Under the pieces are notes generated by a model. The model worked only from the letters and a program-made list of their open reading frames with translations, was not told the DNA's origin and ran no database searches. DNA of 64,000 nt from JAPLKX01 sp035530195. Its GTDB lineage: Bacteria; Hydrogenedentota; Hydrogenedentia; Hydrogenedentales; SLHB01. A program made the position numbers and the translations under genes. Below, one piece after another: positions 16,737 to 26,331 of the stretch. The stretch lies in NCBI GenBank assembly GCA_035530195.1, contig DATKVG010000128.1:1-64000 (forward strand), read 5' to 3'. Numbering within the stretch: position 1 is the stretch's first letter; each line of letters opens with the position of its first letter.

Positions 16737-18171
16737 GGGGTTTGGTGAGCCTGTCCTGTTCGGGTTCGGAAGGGATCAGCGCGCTCCGTTGTGGCCGCGG
16801 GTGTTTTTTGGCGTAGCACTCGCGCTCGCCGTCCCAGTAAATGACCTTGTCTTGGCGGTAGGCATCCACGCTCATTCGGATGCCGCACATGGCCCGGTAT
16901 GAGGTCTCCGCGTCCAGATGTACGGGCACGCGTGTGCGCATGCACTCGAGAAACTTCTCCATGTGACCGAGCCGGGGTTCCCGCGGAATCACTATCTCTT
17001 CGGCCCCGTACTCTTTCTTGAACCACTCCTTGAACTCGTTCTCGGCGGTGACTTGCATGGCGCCCTTTTCTGCCGGCCGTATGGTGGCCTTGTGGCCGCG
17101 GATCATGGTGCTGTTTCCCTGGCGGTTGGCCATGCACCCGGTCATCACGATGGTGTAGTCGTCGGGGTAATCGAGCTGCGCCATGAACGTGTCGGGCACT
17201 TCGCGGTCGTCGTGCTGGACGAAGATGCCGCCGCTGCCGGTGGCGCGTTCGGGCGCCCGGGCGTCGAGCGCGATCGTCATCGGTGCAAGCTGGTGGTAGA
17301 ACAGGTCGGTGGCGATTCCGCCCGAGTAGTCCCAGTACTTCCTGAATTGGAAGAACCTGCACTGCGAGAACGGCCGCTTGGGCGCCGGGCCGAGCCATTG
17401 CGCCCAGTCGATGTAGCGCTCGCCGGCGTTGGGGTCGTCGGTCGAGTTGGGGTCGATATGCCAGTTCCATTCGCCGCCGCGATCGTCGGGCCCGCCCGCG
17501 GAGTTCCGGCTGGCGTCGACCTGGGCCCAGACCACCTTGCCGATCCCGCCGTTCTTGATGAACTTGCGCGCCTGCCACCACCAGTCCGCGGAACACCCCT
17601 GTGCGCCGCATTGAAACACGCGGCCGGTGCGGTTCACGCAATCGCGGACGTCGAGGGCTTCTTCGATGCTATACGTCATGGGCTTCTGGCAATAGACGTC
17701 TTTGCCGGCCTCCATGGCGTGGATCGAGTTGAGGGCGTGCCAGTGGTCGGGTGTGGCGATGACGACGCCGTGGATGTCGTCGCGTTCGAGCAGCTTTCGG
17801 TAATCGGTGTAGGCGTCGATGTCGCGGCCCACGTTGCTCTTAACCCAGCGTTTGCGGTACTCCTGGCGTTTGATGTAGCAGTCGGCCACGGCGCGGACCT
17901 GGATTTTTGCGCCGTCTTTCTCGAACTTGCAGAGTTCCTCAAGGTGGCCGCCGCCCATGCCGCCGATGCCGATAATGCCCAGCCCGATGATTTCGCCGTC
18001 TTTCAACAGGCGGCCCGTTTTCGGGGAGTGCGGGTCGACCGCGGGCACCTTGGGCCGGGTCTTTGCCGCGGCCGCGTCCAACGCCGCCAAGCCCACCCCC
18101 GCAGCCGCCGCTACACCCAAAAACCCGCGCCGATCCATGCCGCGGCGATCCATGCCGTTGCCCTTTTCCAT
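16714..18171 (-). CDS. Tat-exported Gfo/Idh/MocA family oxidoreductase
   Basis: A 485-residue protein. A Tat signal (MDRRGMDRRGFLGVAAAAGV, two RR motifs) precedes a Rossmann domain with GLGIIGIGGMGGGHLEEL, then ATPDHWHAL and EKP-like CQKPMTYS, typical of this family. The C-terminal half carries WNWHIDPNS and SGGIATDLFYHQL. It probably oxidises or epimerises a sugar outside the cytoplasm. The start at ATG 18171 has GGAGG six bases upstream and matches the Tat signal. It is the first gene of a unit with the ABC binding protein and permease, so the substrate may be the imported sugar. Confidence 0.9.
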   Translation of the reverse strand: MEKGNGMDRRGMDRRGFLGVAAAAGVGLAALDAAAAKTRPKVPAVDPHSPKTGRLLKDGEIIGLGIIGIGGMGGGHLEELCKFEKDGAKIQVRAVADCYIKRQEYRKRWVKSNVGRDIDAYTDYRKLLERDDIHGVVIATPDHWHALNSIHAMEAGKDVYCQKPMTYSIEEALDVRDCVNRTGRVFQCGAQGCSADWWWQARKFIKNGGIGKVVWAQVDASRNSAGGPDDRGGEWNWHIDPNSTDDPNAGERYIDWAQWLGPAPKRPFSQCRFFQFRKYWDYSGGIATDLFYHQLAPMTIALDARAPERATGSGGIFVQHDDREVPDTFMAQLDYPDDYTIVMTGCMANRQGNSTMIRGHKATIRPAEKGAMQVTAENEFKEWFKKEYGAEEIVIPREPRLGHMEKFLECMRTRVPVHLDAETSYRAMCGIRMSVDAYRQDKVIYWDGERECYAKKHPRPQRSALIPSEPEQDRLTKPQPEIIKK

Positions 18172-18393
18172 GTGCACCTCCTGCCGGCGTTGAGCCGCGT
18201 TTGCGACAGTATACCGGAGCAAGGGGACGGTTCCAAATGACAAAGGATAAATTGCAAATTACAGATGATAAAAGATGAAAAAACCCTCGGAAAAGAACGG
18301 CAGGGGGGTGGGGTTGACGGGGGTGGGGCATATAGGATAAAGTCCTGCCATTGTGGGATAGGGGAGTTCTTTCTTTTGCGAAAGGAGAGGGAT

Positions 18394-18516
18394 ATGAAGC
18401 ATGTGAAGTCGACGACGCGGCAGACCCCGGTGAAGGCGCAGGCTTTTAATCCATACCAGGAGAAGAAAGGCCGCCTTTTTGGGCCGTTCATGGCGGACGG
18501 CACCTTCACGAAGTAA
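18394..18516 (+). CDS. orphan MKH-leader small peptide P0 (40 aa)
   Basis: Starts at ATG 18394 after a very strong ribosome site (AAGGAGAGG, 18382-18390). The N-terminus MKHVKSTTRQTPVKAQAF shares M-K-H-hydrophobic and Ser/Thr at position 8 with the four peptides at 38.2-39.3 kb. The rest, ending GRLFGPFMADGTFTK, differs and has no Cys. The gene stands alone between divergent operons and is followed at once by an R4 element. I infer an additional precursor for the distant 38-46 kb cassette. A TTGACG at about 18313 may be part of its promoter (weak). Confidence 0.7.
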   Translation: MKHVKSTTRQTPVKAQAFNPYQEKKGRLFGPFMADGTFTK

Positions 18517-18523
18517 ACAAGCT

Positions 18524-18617
18524 AAGGCGGCTGAGAAGCCGCATTCAGAATCGTTGTTCGCGACCTTAAGCCAACATCTACGCGTCGCGCGCAGATGTCG
18601 CGAACAGAGATTCTAAA
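18524..18617. repeat. R4 94-bp repeat, copy 1
   Basis: Begins with a GCGGCT-gaga-AGCCGC hairpin directly downstream of peptide P0 and ends with arms gttcgcgac and gtcgcgaac around a partly symmetrical centre. Its reverse complement matches 47241-47335 at about 84 of 94 positions by eye. The hairpin may end the P0 transcript. Confidence 0.8.
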
Positions 18618-18672
18618 CGGGGGGGTTTTCCATTCGCGGTCAGGTCGTTTAGGCCTGGCGAGTCGCGCGGGT

Positions 18673-21354
18673 TTACTGTTTTCCCAGCGCCATGATGGCT
18701 CGGGCGATTTCGTCGCGTTTTTTGACCAGTTGTTCGGGCTCGCGCGGGAACGACACCAGGTCGGGAACCAATCTTTTGATGTTCAACGCCTCTGACGCCC
18801 GGCTCAGCGCCGGGTGTTGGGAGTTTTTCTTCTGGACCTGCCGGAACCGGTCCATCAGGATCGTCAGGTAGTCGTAATCGTCGATGCCGTCGCGGATGTT
18901 TTCCCACCGGATCGAGTCGATAGGCCCTTCAGGGCCCGGATAGACGAGCAGGCCGTCGCCATTGACGGGCGTGACGTCGACGAGCGAGGCGTAAGGGTCT
19001 TCGGCGGGGTCGGTGTAGTTGACGGCCCAATAGTGCACACCCTGCACGCCGAGCGCCCAGGCCTGCCAGAACAGCATGCGGTGCTCGACGGAGGAAAAAT
19101 CGACGAGGAAATTGCAGTACGGCCGTGGCGTCTGGTGGTTGACATAGAGCCAAGCGGGCTTGCCCTGGGCAATGTGGTCGAGCACGGACTTGTTGTTGAG
19201 CGTATCCATGAGGGGCAAATGGACAGCCCATATCTTGGCGCTTTCCGTGAAAAACGGCTGAAAGCCTTCGTTGGCGATCATCATGGGGATGTTGGGCGCG
19301 ATTTCGGCCCAGTTTTTCATTGTCTCGACGAGGTTAGGCCAAGTGGGCGGCGGCGGCTCGTCGGCGATGTGGCAGAACACCACGTCTTGGAGGTCATTGG
19401 CTTTGACAAACTTGTTGGCCTGTTTGAGTGCCGCGGGATCGTTCAGGAGCGACGCGGGCGCGGAGACGGAGGTAGCGCCTTTGGCCAGCAGGCTGATGAG
19501 TTTGGGTTTGTATTGGGCCAGTCTGGCTTCATAATTGGCGCCGGGCTCGGGCAGTTGCGCAGACTCGCGCAAGGTGACGCGGTGCTCGATCGCGTTGAGT
19601 GCGTAGGCGTCGGCGAGACTGTCGGGCGCGGCCGGGGGGTGTCCCAACAGGAAGTCCGTTTTAAGTGCGGGGGCCGGCGGCAGTTCAAAATCGTATACGG
19701 TCAATTCGACGTTCAACTCGACCGGGTCGGCGTCCTGCGCCGTCATGACGATCTGGCCCGTGTAGAGGCCGGGTGCGATGTCCGGCGGGGCGTACACCGT
19801 AAACCACACCGGGTAACAGCGGGCGGGCGCCGCGTCGAACGGTTTGAATGGCGGCAGTGCATCGGGCCACTCGCCGGTCGGGCCTTCGAAGTATGACGGC
19901 ACGCGGATCTGCTGGAACAGGACGTTGAACATCGAGACGTTTTCCGGGGGGATGGCGGCATTGGCGGCGATGTTCTTCAGCGGGCCCTTTTTGAACTTTA
20001 TATCGCGCAACGGCTCGAGTTCCGGCCTCACGACGATCTGAAACGACTCGCGTTCATTACGCGCGAGGGCCACGTGGATTGTGTTGTCGAGCTGCGGGGC
20101 CGGCTCGACCTTGTCGTCGGGGTGGATTTTCTCGAGCGACGACTCGACCCAGACGGCGGCGGGTTTTCGCGCGGCGACAGACCGCTTGAGCGTTCGCTGG
20201 CCGCGGTCCAGGACGTGTGGCGCGTCGGTCCATGCGTACATGGCGATGGGCTGTGCGGGCTTGCCGACGACGAACTGGGCATCGATTCCACCGTGTGGTG
20301 TGGCCATGTCGCCACTGAGTGCAAACAGCCCGCCGCCCGGGTGGCGCAACTCGGCGAGGAAATCGAAGGGGCTGTCGCCGGGCGCGGTCCAGTCGAACGT
20401 GCAGCGGACGAGGTGGTTGGGATCGATCGAGAACTTTTTGGGATTGAGTCTCCATCGCCGGCCGTTGGGTGCGACGACGCTGGCGTGGATTTCGAGGTCC
20501 TTGAGTTCTTTCACGGCCGACACGAGGACTTCGATCCTGCCGGGCTTGTATTCTACTTGGGCGGCCAACTCGGAGGCGGCGAAATCGACGTGGCGCAGGC
20601 CGCGCACGACGTTGAGCCGGTACGCGGTCTCCCACACGCCGCCGGGATTGAGCAGGCGCGGAACGAACGCCGTGTGGAATCCGGCGCTGGGCGCCTGTTC
20701 GTCCCACAGCGTGAGAAACGAATGCGTTTCTTCGGCATTGAACACGCCGTAGATGGTGACCTGCGCGATGGGATCGGTCGAGGCAATCCAGTTGCGCGAC
20801 GCGGGATAGTAGCCGGCCCTGCGGATATTGCGCACGCCCGAGAGGGTGGGGACGTCGATGCGGTCTTCCGGGTTGAACTTCCCGCCGGGGAGGACGTCGT
20901 TGCGCACCCACGGGACCACCCATTGTTTTTCGTTGCCCTTGTTCTCGACGCGCCAGCGCACGCGGATGGAAGCCTCGTCGGGCATCGGCTCGATGGTGCG
21001 GACGACGTGGAATTTTTTGATGTTCGCGCCTTCGCAGTCGTAGGTGTAACGCAGGACGGGGCGGTCGGGGACGGACTCGTCGATTTCGAGCGTCTCGTTT
21101 GACCGCACCTGCGGGACGTACGGGTTGCCGACGCCGAACCCTTCGAGAAGGAGGCCGTACTCGCCGGCGTAGTCGCCGACGGTGGCGACGTGGCCGAGTT
21201 GGGTGATGACGGCGCCGTCGTTGGGTGCGACGACGAGCTTGAGGTATTGGCCCGTGATGGAAGCGTCTTCGGTGATGACGGCCGCGCCGGCGGTGAAAGA
21301 AAAAATCAAACAAAAAGCGAGTATCATGGCCCTTTGCCTGCTTTTGAGTAACAT
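18673..21354 (-). CDS. exported DUF4091 (GH123-like) protein
   Basis: About 893 residues. A signal peptide (MLLKSRQRAMILAFCLIFSF) precedes a beta-sandwich N-terminal half and a C-terminal barrel. The C-terminal part contains CHIADEPPPPTWP (the DEP motif of GH123-type N-acetyl-galactosaminidase-like enzymes) and GDGLLVYPGPEGPIDSIRWE with IRDGIDDYDYL, the DUF4091 signature. It probably acts on a glycan outside the cytoplasm. The start at 21354 keeps the basic n-region of the signal peptide, although the ribosome site is weak. A start at 21327 is possible. Confidence 0.8.
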   Translation of the reverse strand: MLLKSRQRAMILAFCLIFSFTAGAAVITEDASITGQYLKLVVAPNDGAVITQLGHVATVGDYAGEYGLLLEGFGVGNPYVPQVRSNETLEIDESVPDRPVLRYTYDCEGANIKKFHVVRTIEPMPDEASIRVRWRVENKGNEKQWVVPWVRNDVLPGGKFNPEDRIDVPTLSGVRNIRRAGYYPASRNWIASTDPIAQVTIYGVFNAEETHSFLTLWDEQAPSAGFHTAFVPRLLNPGGVWETAYRLNVVRGLRHVDFAASELAAQVEYKPGRIEVLVSAVKELKDLEIHASVVAPNGRRWRLNPKKFSIDPNHLVRCTFDWTAPGDSPFDFLAELRHPGGGLFALSGDMATPHGGIDAQFVVGKPAQPIAMYAWTDAPHVLDRGQRTLKRSVAARKPAAVWVESSLEKIHPDDKVEPAPQLDNTIHVALARNERESFQIVVRPELEPLRDIKFKKGPLKNIAANAAIPPENVSMFNVLFQQIRVPSYFEGPTGEWPDALPPFKPFDAAPARCYPVWFTVYAPPDIAPGLYTGQIVMTAQDADPVELNVELTVYDFELPPAPALKTDFLLGHPPAAPDSLADAYALNAIEHRVTLRESAQLPEPGANYEARLAQYKPKLISLLAKGATSVSAPASLLNDPAALKQANKFVKANDLQDVVFCHIADEPPPPTWPNLVETMKNWAEIAPNIPMMIANEGFQPFFTESAKIWAVHLPLMDTLNNKSVLDHIAQGKPAWLYVNHQTPRPYCNFLVDFSSVEHRMLFWQAWALGVQGVHYWAVNYTDPAEDPYASLVDVTPVNGDGLLVYPGPEGPIDSIRWENIRDGIDDYDYLTILMDRFRQVQKKNSQHPALSRASEALNIKRLVPDLVSFPREPEQLVKKRDEIARAIMALGKQ

Positions 21355-21406
21355 GGCGGGATCATGGCATTCTGGCGCGGGCATGTCAATGAGAATGGGC
21401 CAATAA

Positions 21407-21436
21407 AATCGGACGGATCGGTCGAATCGGACGAAT
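21407..21436. repeat. 9-bp-period tandem tract
   Basis: About three imperfect copies of gacggatcg/gtcgaatcg run up to the start codon of the next gene and replace a normal ribosome site. Confidence 0.6.
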
Positions 21437-22228
21437 ATGGCGTTTACAAAATTGAGTCAGAAGCTTGAGGAACTGTACGGGCGTTACAACCGGCCGGAGT
21501 ATATCTCGCCGGACCCGTTGGAGTTTGTGGTGGGGTGGCGGGACGGGCGGGATTGCGAGGTTGTGGGGCTGGTTGCGGCTTGTTTGGCGTTTGGTTCGGT
21601 GGCGCAGATCAACCGGTCGGTAGCGTCGGTGCTCGAGGTGTTGGCGGAACCGCGGCGGTGTGTGATCGAGATGCCGCGGCGTGAGTTGGCGCGGGCTTTT
21701 GAAGGGTTCCGGCATAGGTACGTGGACGGGCGGAATTTGATCGATCTCCTGCTGGGGGTTCGCCATGTGTTGGAACGCTACGGCACGCTGGAGGCATGTT
21801 TCGTCGACGGATTTCGCAGGGAAGATGAGACGGTGCTGCCGGCGCTGAACCGGTTTGTGGCGCGGCTGCGCGAAGGTTTCGACGGGAGGAGGAATTACCT
21901 GCTGGCGTCGCCGTGCGACGGGAGCGCGTGCAAGCGGATGCATTTGTATTTGCGGTGGATGGTGCGGCGGGACGCGGTTGATCCGGGGCCGTGGCGGGGC
22001 GTGCCTGCGGCGAAGCTTGTTGTGCCGCTGGACACGCACATGCATCGCGTGGCGTTGCGGCTTGGGCTGACGCGGCGCAAACAGGCCAACGGCGCGACGG
22101 CGGCCGAGATCACGCGGGCGTTTAGGAGGATCGTGCCGGAGGATCCGGTGAAGTACGATTTTGCACTGACGCGGCCGGGAATCAGGAAAGAGCTGGTGGA
22201 CGATCCGTTCTGGGGATCAATCTGGTGA
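21437..22228 (+). CDS. TIGR02757/DUF2400 family protein
   Basis: A 263-residue soluble protein with the family's features: ISPDPLEFV near the N-terminus, GLVAACLAFGSVAQI, SPCDGSACKRMHLYLRWMVR (the Cys-Lys-Arg segment) and VPLDTHMHRVALRLGLTRRK. It resembles HhH-type DNA glycosylase folds, but no activity is established to my knowledge. It is convergent with hisC, with an R1 hairpin pair between the two. Confidence 0.9.
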   Translation: MAFTKLSQKLEELYGRYNRPEYISPDPLEFVVGWRDGRDCEVVGLVAACLAFGSVAQINRSVASVLEVLAEPRRCVIEMPRRELARAFEGFRHRYVDGRNLIDLLLGVRHVLERYGTLEACFVDGFRREDETVLPALNRFVARLREGFDGRRNYLLASPCDGSACKRMHLYLRWMVRRDAVDPGPWRGVPAAKLVVPLDTHMHRVALRLGLTRRKQANGATAAEITRAFRRIVPEDPVKYDFALTRPGIRKELVDDPFWGSIW

Positions 22229-22284
22229 GTTCGGAGGAGCACGGCGCGACCAAGGCCGCAACCAAATAAGGCGGGGAGACTGGA

Positions 22285-22393
22285 CGCGGTGGGGTCGCGC
22301 TCCCGCGCGACCGGGCGGCGGCGGAGGCGGTGCTTTCGAAGCTCAGGTTGGGCTGTTGGAGCCACGGTCGAGCAGGAGCTCGACCCCACCGCG
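22285..22393. repeat. R1 paired-hairpin repeat between convergent genes
   Basis: Hairpin A GGTCGCGC-tccc-GCGCGACC and hairpin B GGTCGAGC-agga-GCTCGACC are bounded by inverted cgcggtgg and ccaccgcg ends. The layout is like bacterial BIME/REP units. It sits between the ends of the TIGR02757 gene and hisC and may serve as a two-way transcript end. Confidence 0.8.
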
Positions 22394-22425
22394 TTGCATC
22401 CCCAGGCTCGCGTGCGCTTATGCGT

Positions 22426-23475
22426 TCAAGTCAAGATATCCCGGAGCGCCGCAAGGAGGGCGTCGATCTCGCTGTCTGTGCCAACCGTGATGCGCAGTGC
22501 GTTTTCGAGCCGCCACGCGTTGAAATACCGGACCACGATCGCCCGATCGCGCAACAACTCGAAGATCTTTCGCGCGCTGGGCGTCCCGTTCCGCTGGGCG
22601 AACACGAAATTGGACTGGGACGGCGGCACGGCGAATCCAAATCGGATCAGCTCGTCGGACAGGCGTGCGCGGGTTGCCCGCACCCTGGTGACGTTGGCCT
22701 CCATCCATGCTTTATCACCGAGTGCGGCCACCCCGGCCGCCTGGCTTGCGGCGCTCATGTTGTACGAGTCTTTCACCTTCATCAGTTCGGCGACGAGGTC
22801 GGGCTGCGCAAACCCAAAACCAACCCGCATGCCCGCCAGGCTGAACGATTTGGACATCGTTCTTGTCACGATAGCGTTGTCGAACTTTTTGGCGAACTCG
22901 ATGCAGTTGTCATCGGCGAAATCGACATAGGCTTCGTCGATAACGACCAGCCCGTCGAACACGCGGCAAAACCGGTCCACGTCCTGCACGGGCACCGCAA
23001 CGCCGCTGGGCGAGTTTGGCCGCGGCAGAAAACACAGGCGCGCGGCCGTCTCGAAGAACTGTTCGGTGAGCAGGAAATCGTCGTCCAGGTCGATCAGGAG
23101 CGGCCGGGCCCCGTGCAGCAGCGCGAGCGTCTCGTAGAGGGTGTACGTCGGGTAGCACGAGAGAATCCGGTCGTTGGGGTCGGTGAACGCCCGAACGGCC
23201 ATCGCGAGCAGTTCGTCCATCCCGTTGGTGACGACCACCCACTCCGGGCCCGGATAGCCGTATTGGGCCGCCAAGGCCGAGCGCAACTCGAGGCTGACGG
23301 GATCGGGATACCTGCGGACGGCGTTTTCATCCAGCCCCCGCAGGGTCTCGACGACTTTCGGCGACGGCGGGTACGGGTTTTCGTTTGTATTCAGCTTGAC
23401 GATGTTGGGGAACGTTGGCTGTTCACCCGGCACATAGCCTTCGACGTTCTGGAGGATTTTCCGCTGCCGCATCAT
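22426..23475 (-). CDS. hisC: histidinol-phosphate aminotransferase
   Basis: A 349-residue class I/II PLP aminotransferase. It opens with VEGYVPGEQPTFPNIVKLNTNENPY (the N-terminal substrate region, cited in part), has VIDEAYVDF (PLP ring-stacking and Asp) and SKSFSLAGMRVGFG, where the Lys binds PLP. It converts imidazole-acetol phosphate to histidinol phosphate in histidine synthesis. Its start overlaps the hisD stop (ATGA), so the two are translated together. The length is normal. Confidence 0.95.
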   Translation of the reverse strand: MMRQRKILQNVEGYVPGEQPTFPNIVKLNTNENPYPPSPKVVETLRGLDENAVRRYPDPVSLELRSALAAQYGYPGPEWVVVTNGMDELLAMAVRAFTDPNDRILSCYPTYTLYETLALLHGARPLLIDLDDDFLLTEQFFETAARLCFLPRPNSPSGVAVPVQDVDRFCRVFDGLVVIDEAYVDFADDNCIEFAKKFDNAIVTRTMSKSFSLAGMRVGFGFAQPDLVAELMKVKDSYNMSAASQAAGVAALGDKAWMEANVTRVRATRARLSDELIRFGFAVPPSQSNFVFAQRNGTPSARKIFELLRDRAIVVRYFNAWRLENALRITVGTDSEIDALLAALRDILT

Positions 23476-24773
23476 AACCGCACCTCGACGGCGGCGGCGT
23501 GGGCCTCGAGTCCTTCGGCCCGCGCCAGCATGCAGATGTCTTCGGCATCCTTGCGCAGGCGTTCCTGCGAATAGCCGATAACGCTGGTCACTTTCCGAAA
23601 ATCTTCGGCCGTCAGGGGCGACAAAAACCGCGCCCGCCGGCCCGTCGGCAAAATGTGATTCGGCCCGGCGTAATAATCGCCCACGGCGACAGGCGTCGAC
23701 GCGCCGAGCATTACGGCCCCGGCGTTTCGGACCTTGTCGAACACTTTTCGGGGGAACTCGGTCTGGATCGACAAATGCTCGGGCGCAATCAGGTCGCTCA
23801 ACCGGACCGCTTCCTCGATGTCGCGCACTACGATCACGAGGCCGCGCGACGACAGCGCCTGCTCGATAATGGCCTTCCGCGGCTGGGCCGCCGTTTGTGC
23901 GGCAAGCTGTTGGACGACCTCGTCCGCCAGGTTTTTGGACGGCGTCAGGAGGATCGACGTGACTTCTTCGTCGTGCTCGGCCTGAGCGATCATTTCCGCC
24001 GCCACACAGGCCGGGTTGGCCCGTTCGTCGGCGATTACGACGACCTCGGATGGCCCGGCCTCGCTGTCGATGTCGACCACGCTTTTCACGAGCCGTTTGG
24101 CGAGCGCCACATAGATGTTTCCCGGGCCCGTAATTTTCAGCACCTGGGGGACGTGCGGGGTGCCGTACGCGAGCGCCGCGACCGCTTGGGCGCCGCCGAT
24201 TCGGAACACGCGCGTTGCCCCGGCCACCCGCGCCGCCGCCAGCACCACGGGCTGTATTCCGCCCTCGAACGACGGGGGGGACACCATGACGATTTCTTTG
24301 ACACCCGCGACCGACGCCGGTGTTATGTTCATGAGAACGCTCGATGCGTAGAACGCCTTCCCGCCGGGAACATAGACGCCGGCCCGCTCGAGCGGTGTCA
24401 GCCGCTGGCCTAACACGGTGCCGTCGTCGTCGGATTCTTCCCAGGATTGGCGCAGGTGCTTGGCGTGGAACGCTTTGATATTGGCGTGGGCGCGGGTGAG
24501 CACGGCGATCAGTGCGGGGTCGACCTTAGCGACCTCGAGGTCGATTTCTTCGGGGGAGAGTTCAAACTGTTCCGGGCGCAGCGTGACGCCGTCGAACCGC
24601 TGGGTGTACTCGGCTACGGCCTCGTCGCCACGCGTCTTTACGGCCTCGACAATCTCGGCCACGGCCCGCAGTTTCTGCTCTTCGTCGGCCTGAGCTTCGG
24701 CGCCGGATCGAGTCAGCCGATCGGCAATTCGGGCCGCGGAGTCCTCATCGGTTATTTCCAGTAATGTAACCAT
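23472..24773 (-). CDS. hisD: histidinol dehydrogenase
   Basis: A 433-residue enzyme for the last two steps of histidine synthesis. Family segments include RAGVYVPGGKAFYASSVLMN, TGPGNIYVALAK, SEAGPSEVVVIAD and LIAPEHLSIQTE, which contains the catalytic Glu-His pair. The start at ATG 24773 has AAGGAGCG just upstream, making it better than the longer frame. No other his genes lie in the window. Confidence 0.95.
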   Translation of the reverse strand: MVTLLEITDEDSAARIADRLTRSGAEAQADEEQKLRAVAEIVEAVKTRGDEAVAEYTQRFDGVTLRPEQFELSPEEIDLEVAKVDPALIAVLTRAHANIKAFHAKHLRQSWEESDDDGTVLGQRLTPLERAGVYVPGGKAFYASSVLMNITPASVAGVKEIVMVSPPSFEGGIQPVVLAAARVAGATRVFRIGGAQAVAALAYGTPHVPQVLKITGPGNIYVALAKRLVKSVVDIDSEAGPSEVVVIADERANPACVAAEMIAQAEHDEEVTSILLTPSKNLADEVVQQLAAQTAAQPRKAIIEQALSSRGLVIVVRDIEEAVRLSDLIAPEHLSIQTEFPRKVFDKVRNAGAVMLGASTPVAVGDYYAGPNHILPTGRRARFLSPLTAEDFRKVTSVIGYSQERLRKDAEDICMLARAEGLEAHAAAVEVRL

Positions 24774-24810
24774 CGCTCCTTCCCCTTCGACGTACATTCA
24801 AACAGCCATC

Positions 24811-24912
24811 GGTGGGGTCGCGCTCCCGCGCGACCGTAGGGCGGTGGTGGTGGCGCATTGTTACCTGGGTCAGCAACGCACCCGCGGTCGAGCAAAAGCT
24901 CGACCCCACCGC
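24811..24912. repeat. R1 paired-hairpin repeat between murA and hisD
   Basis: Same plan as the copy at 22285. The first hairpin is intact (ggtcgcgctcccgcgcgacc). The second has loop aaaa (ggtcgagc-aaaa-gctcgacc). The centre differs (ggtggtggtggcgcattg). It lies between the murA stop and hisD start on the minus strand. Confidence 0.8.
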
Positions 24913-24971
24913 ACGTTTTAACTCGCCTCTACCGAACATCCTCGCTTAATCAAAGGTCAAAACTCAACGTG

Positions 24972-26225
24972 TCACTCCCGTATGCGCTCGATATCCGCCC
25001 CGAGTCCTGCCAATCGCTCTTCGATCCGCTCATAGCCGCGGTCGATGTGATATACGCGCGAGATGGCGGTCTCGCCTTTTGCGGCAATGAGGCCGGCGAT
25101 GATGAGGGCGGCACTTGCCCGGAGATCGCTGGCCATGACGGGCGCGCCGCTCAACGCCGGCACGCCACGGACCACGGCGCTGTTCCCATCCAGATCTATA
25201 TCCGCGCCCATGCGCATTAATTCGGCCACCTGCATGAACCGGTTCTCGAACACGTTCTCTTTTATCACGCTGGTGCCTTCGGCGGCGCAGAGGACGGCCA
25301 TGATCTGGGCCTGGAGATCCGTGGCAAACCCCGGGAACGGCTGGGTCGCCACGTCGACGGCCTTGATTCGGTCGCGGCACCTGGCCCGGATGCGTGCGCC
25401 GTGGACTTCGATCTCGGCGCCGGCGTCGCGCAGCTTGTTGAGAAAACTGGGCAGGTGGTCGGGGTTTGCGTTTGCGACGGTGACGTCGCCGCGGGTGCCG
25501 ATGCCCGCCAAAAGGAATGTGCCGGCTTCAATGCGGTCGGGAATGACCTCGTGCTCGGCGCCCCCCAGCGAGTCGACGCCGACGATCGTGATGAGGTCGG
25601 TGCCGGCGCCGGAAATCTGCGCCCCCATCGACACCAGCAGCCGTGCCAGGTCGGTGATTTCGGGTTCGCGGGCCACGTTGCTCAGCCTTGTGACGCCTTT
25701 TGCCCGAACAGCGGCCATCATGAGGTTTTCGGTGGCGCCGACGCTGGGGAAATCGAGGGCGAAATCGGCGCCGCGCAATTGGCCGGATGCGTTGACGTAG
25801 CCGTCTTCAATGGCGATCTGAGCGCCAAGCGCCTCGATGCCTTTGAGGTGGATGTCCACGGGCCGTGTGCCGATGGCGCAGCCGCCCGGCAACGACACCC
25901 GGGCTTTTGCGTAGCGGCCGATCAGGGGGCCGAGTACAAAGAAGGATGCCCGCATTTTTCGGACAAGGTCATATGATGCTGTTTGGGAGTCGATGGTTGC
26001 GGCGTCGAGCGTCATAGACCGGCCGGTGAACTCGGTGGTCATTCCCATTTCGTCGAGGAGCTTTTCCATGCTGAACACGTCGTGGAGGCATGGCACGTTA
26101 TGCAGGATGATGGGTTTCTCGCCGAGGATGGCCGCGGCCATCAGGGGCAGCGTCGCATTCTTCGCCCCCCGCACATGGACCGTCCCGTTAAGCGGCTTGC
26201 CGCCCCGGATGAGTATTCTGTCCAC
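24972..26225 (-). CDS. murA: UDP-N-acetylglucosamine 1-carboxyvinyltransferase
   Basis: A 417-residue enzyme for the first committed step of peptidoglycan synthesis, adding enolpyruvate to UDP-GlcNAc. It has RGGKPLNGTVHVRGAKNATL at the N-terminus (substrate Lys/Asn) and GGCAIGTRPVDIHLKG with the catalytic Cys conserved, so fosfomycin sensitivity at this residue would be expected. The start is GTG 26225 with GAGGAAGC upstream. It follows tpiA and secG on the same strand. Confidence 0.95.
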   Translation of the reverse strand: MDRILIRGGKPLNGTVHVRGAKNATLPLMAAAILGEKPIILHNVPCLHDVFSMEKLLDEMGMTTEFTGRSMTLDAATIDSQTASYDLVRKMRASFFVLGPLIGRYAKARVSLPGGCAIGTRPVDIHLKGIEALGAQIAIEDGYVNASGQLRGADFALDFPSVGATENLMMAAVRAKGVTRLSNVAREPEITDLARLLVSMGAQISGAGTDLITIVGVDSLGGAEHEVIPDRIEAGTFLLAGIGTRGDVTVANANPDHLPSFLNKLRDAGAEIEVHGARIRARCRDRIKAVDVATQPFPGFATDLQAQIMAVLCAAEGTSVIKENVFENRFMQVAELMRMGADIDLDGNSAVVRGVPALSGAPVMASDLRASAALIIAGLIAAKGETAISRVYHIDRGYERIEERLAGLGADIERIRE

Positions 26226-26331
26226 GCTTCCTCACTCCCTGTGCGCTCGAGCGCGCCGTCGCCGCCAACGAAAATGGCCCAAACCGATGCGCGCCCGGGC
26301 GCGCCACGTTGGGCCATTGCAGATTTCGGGC

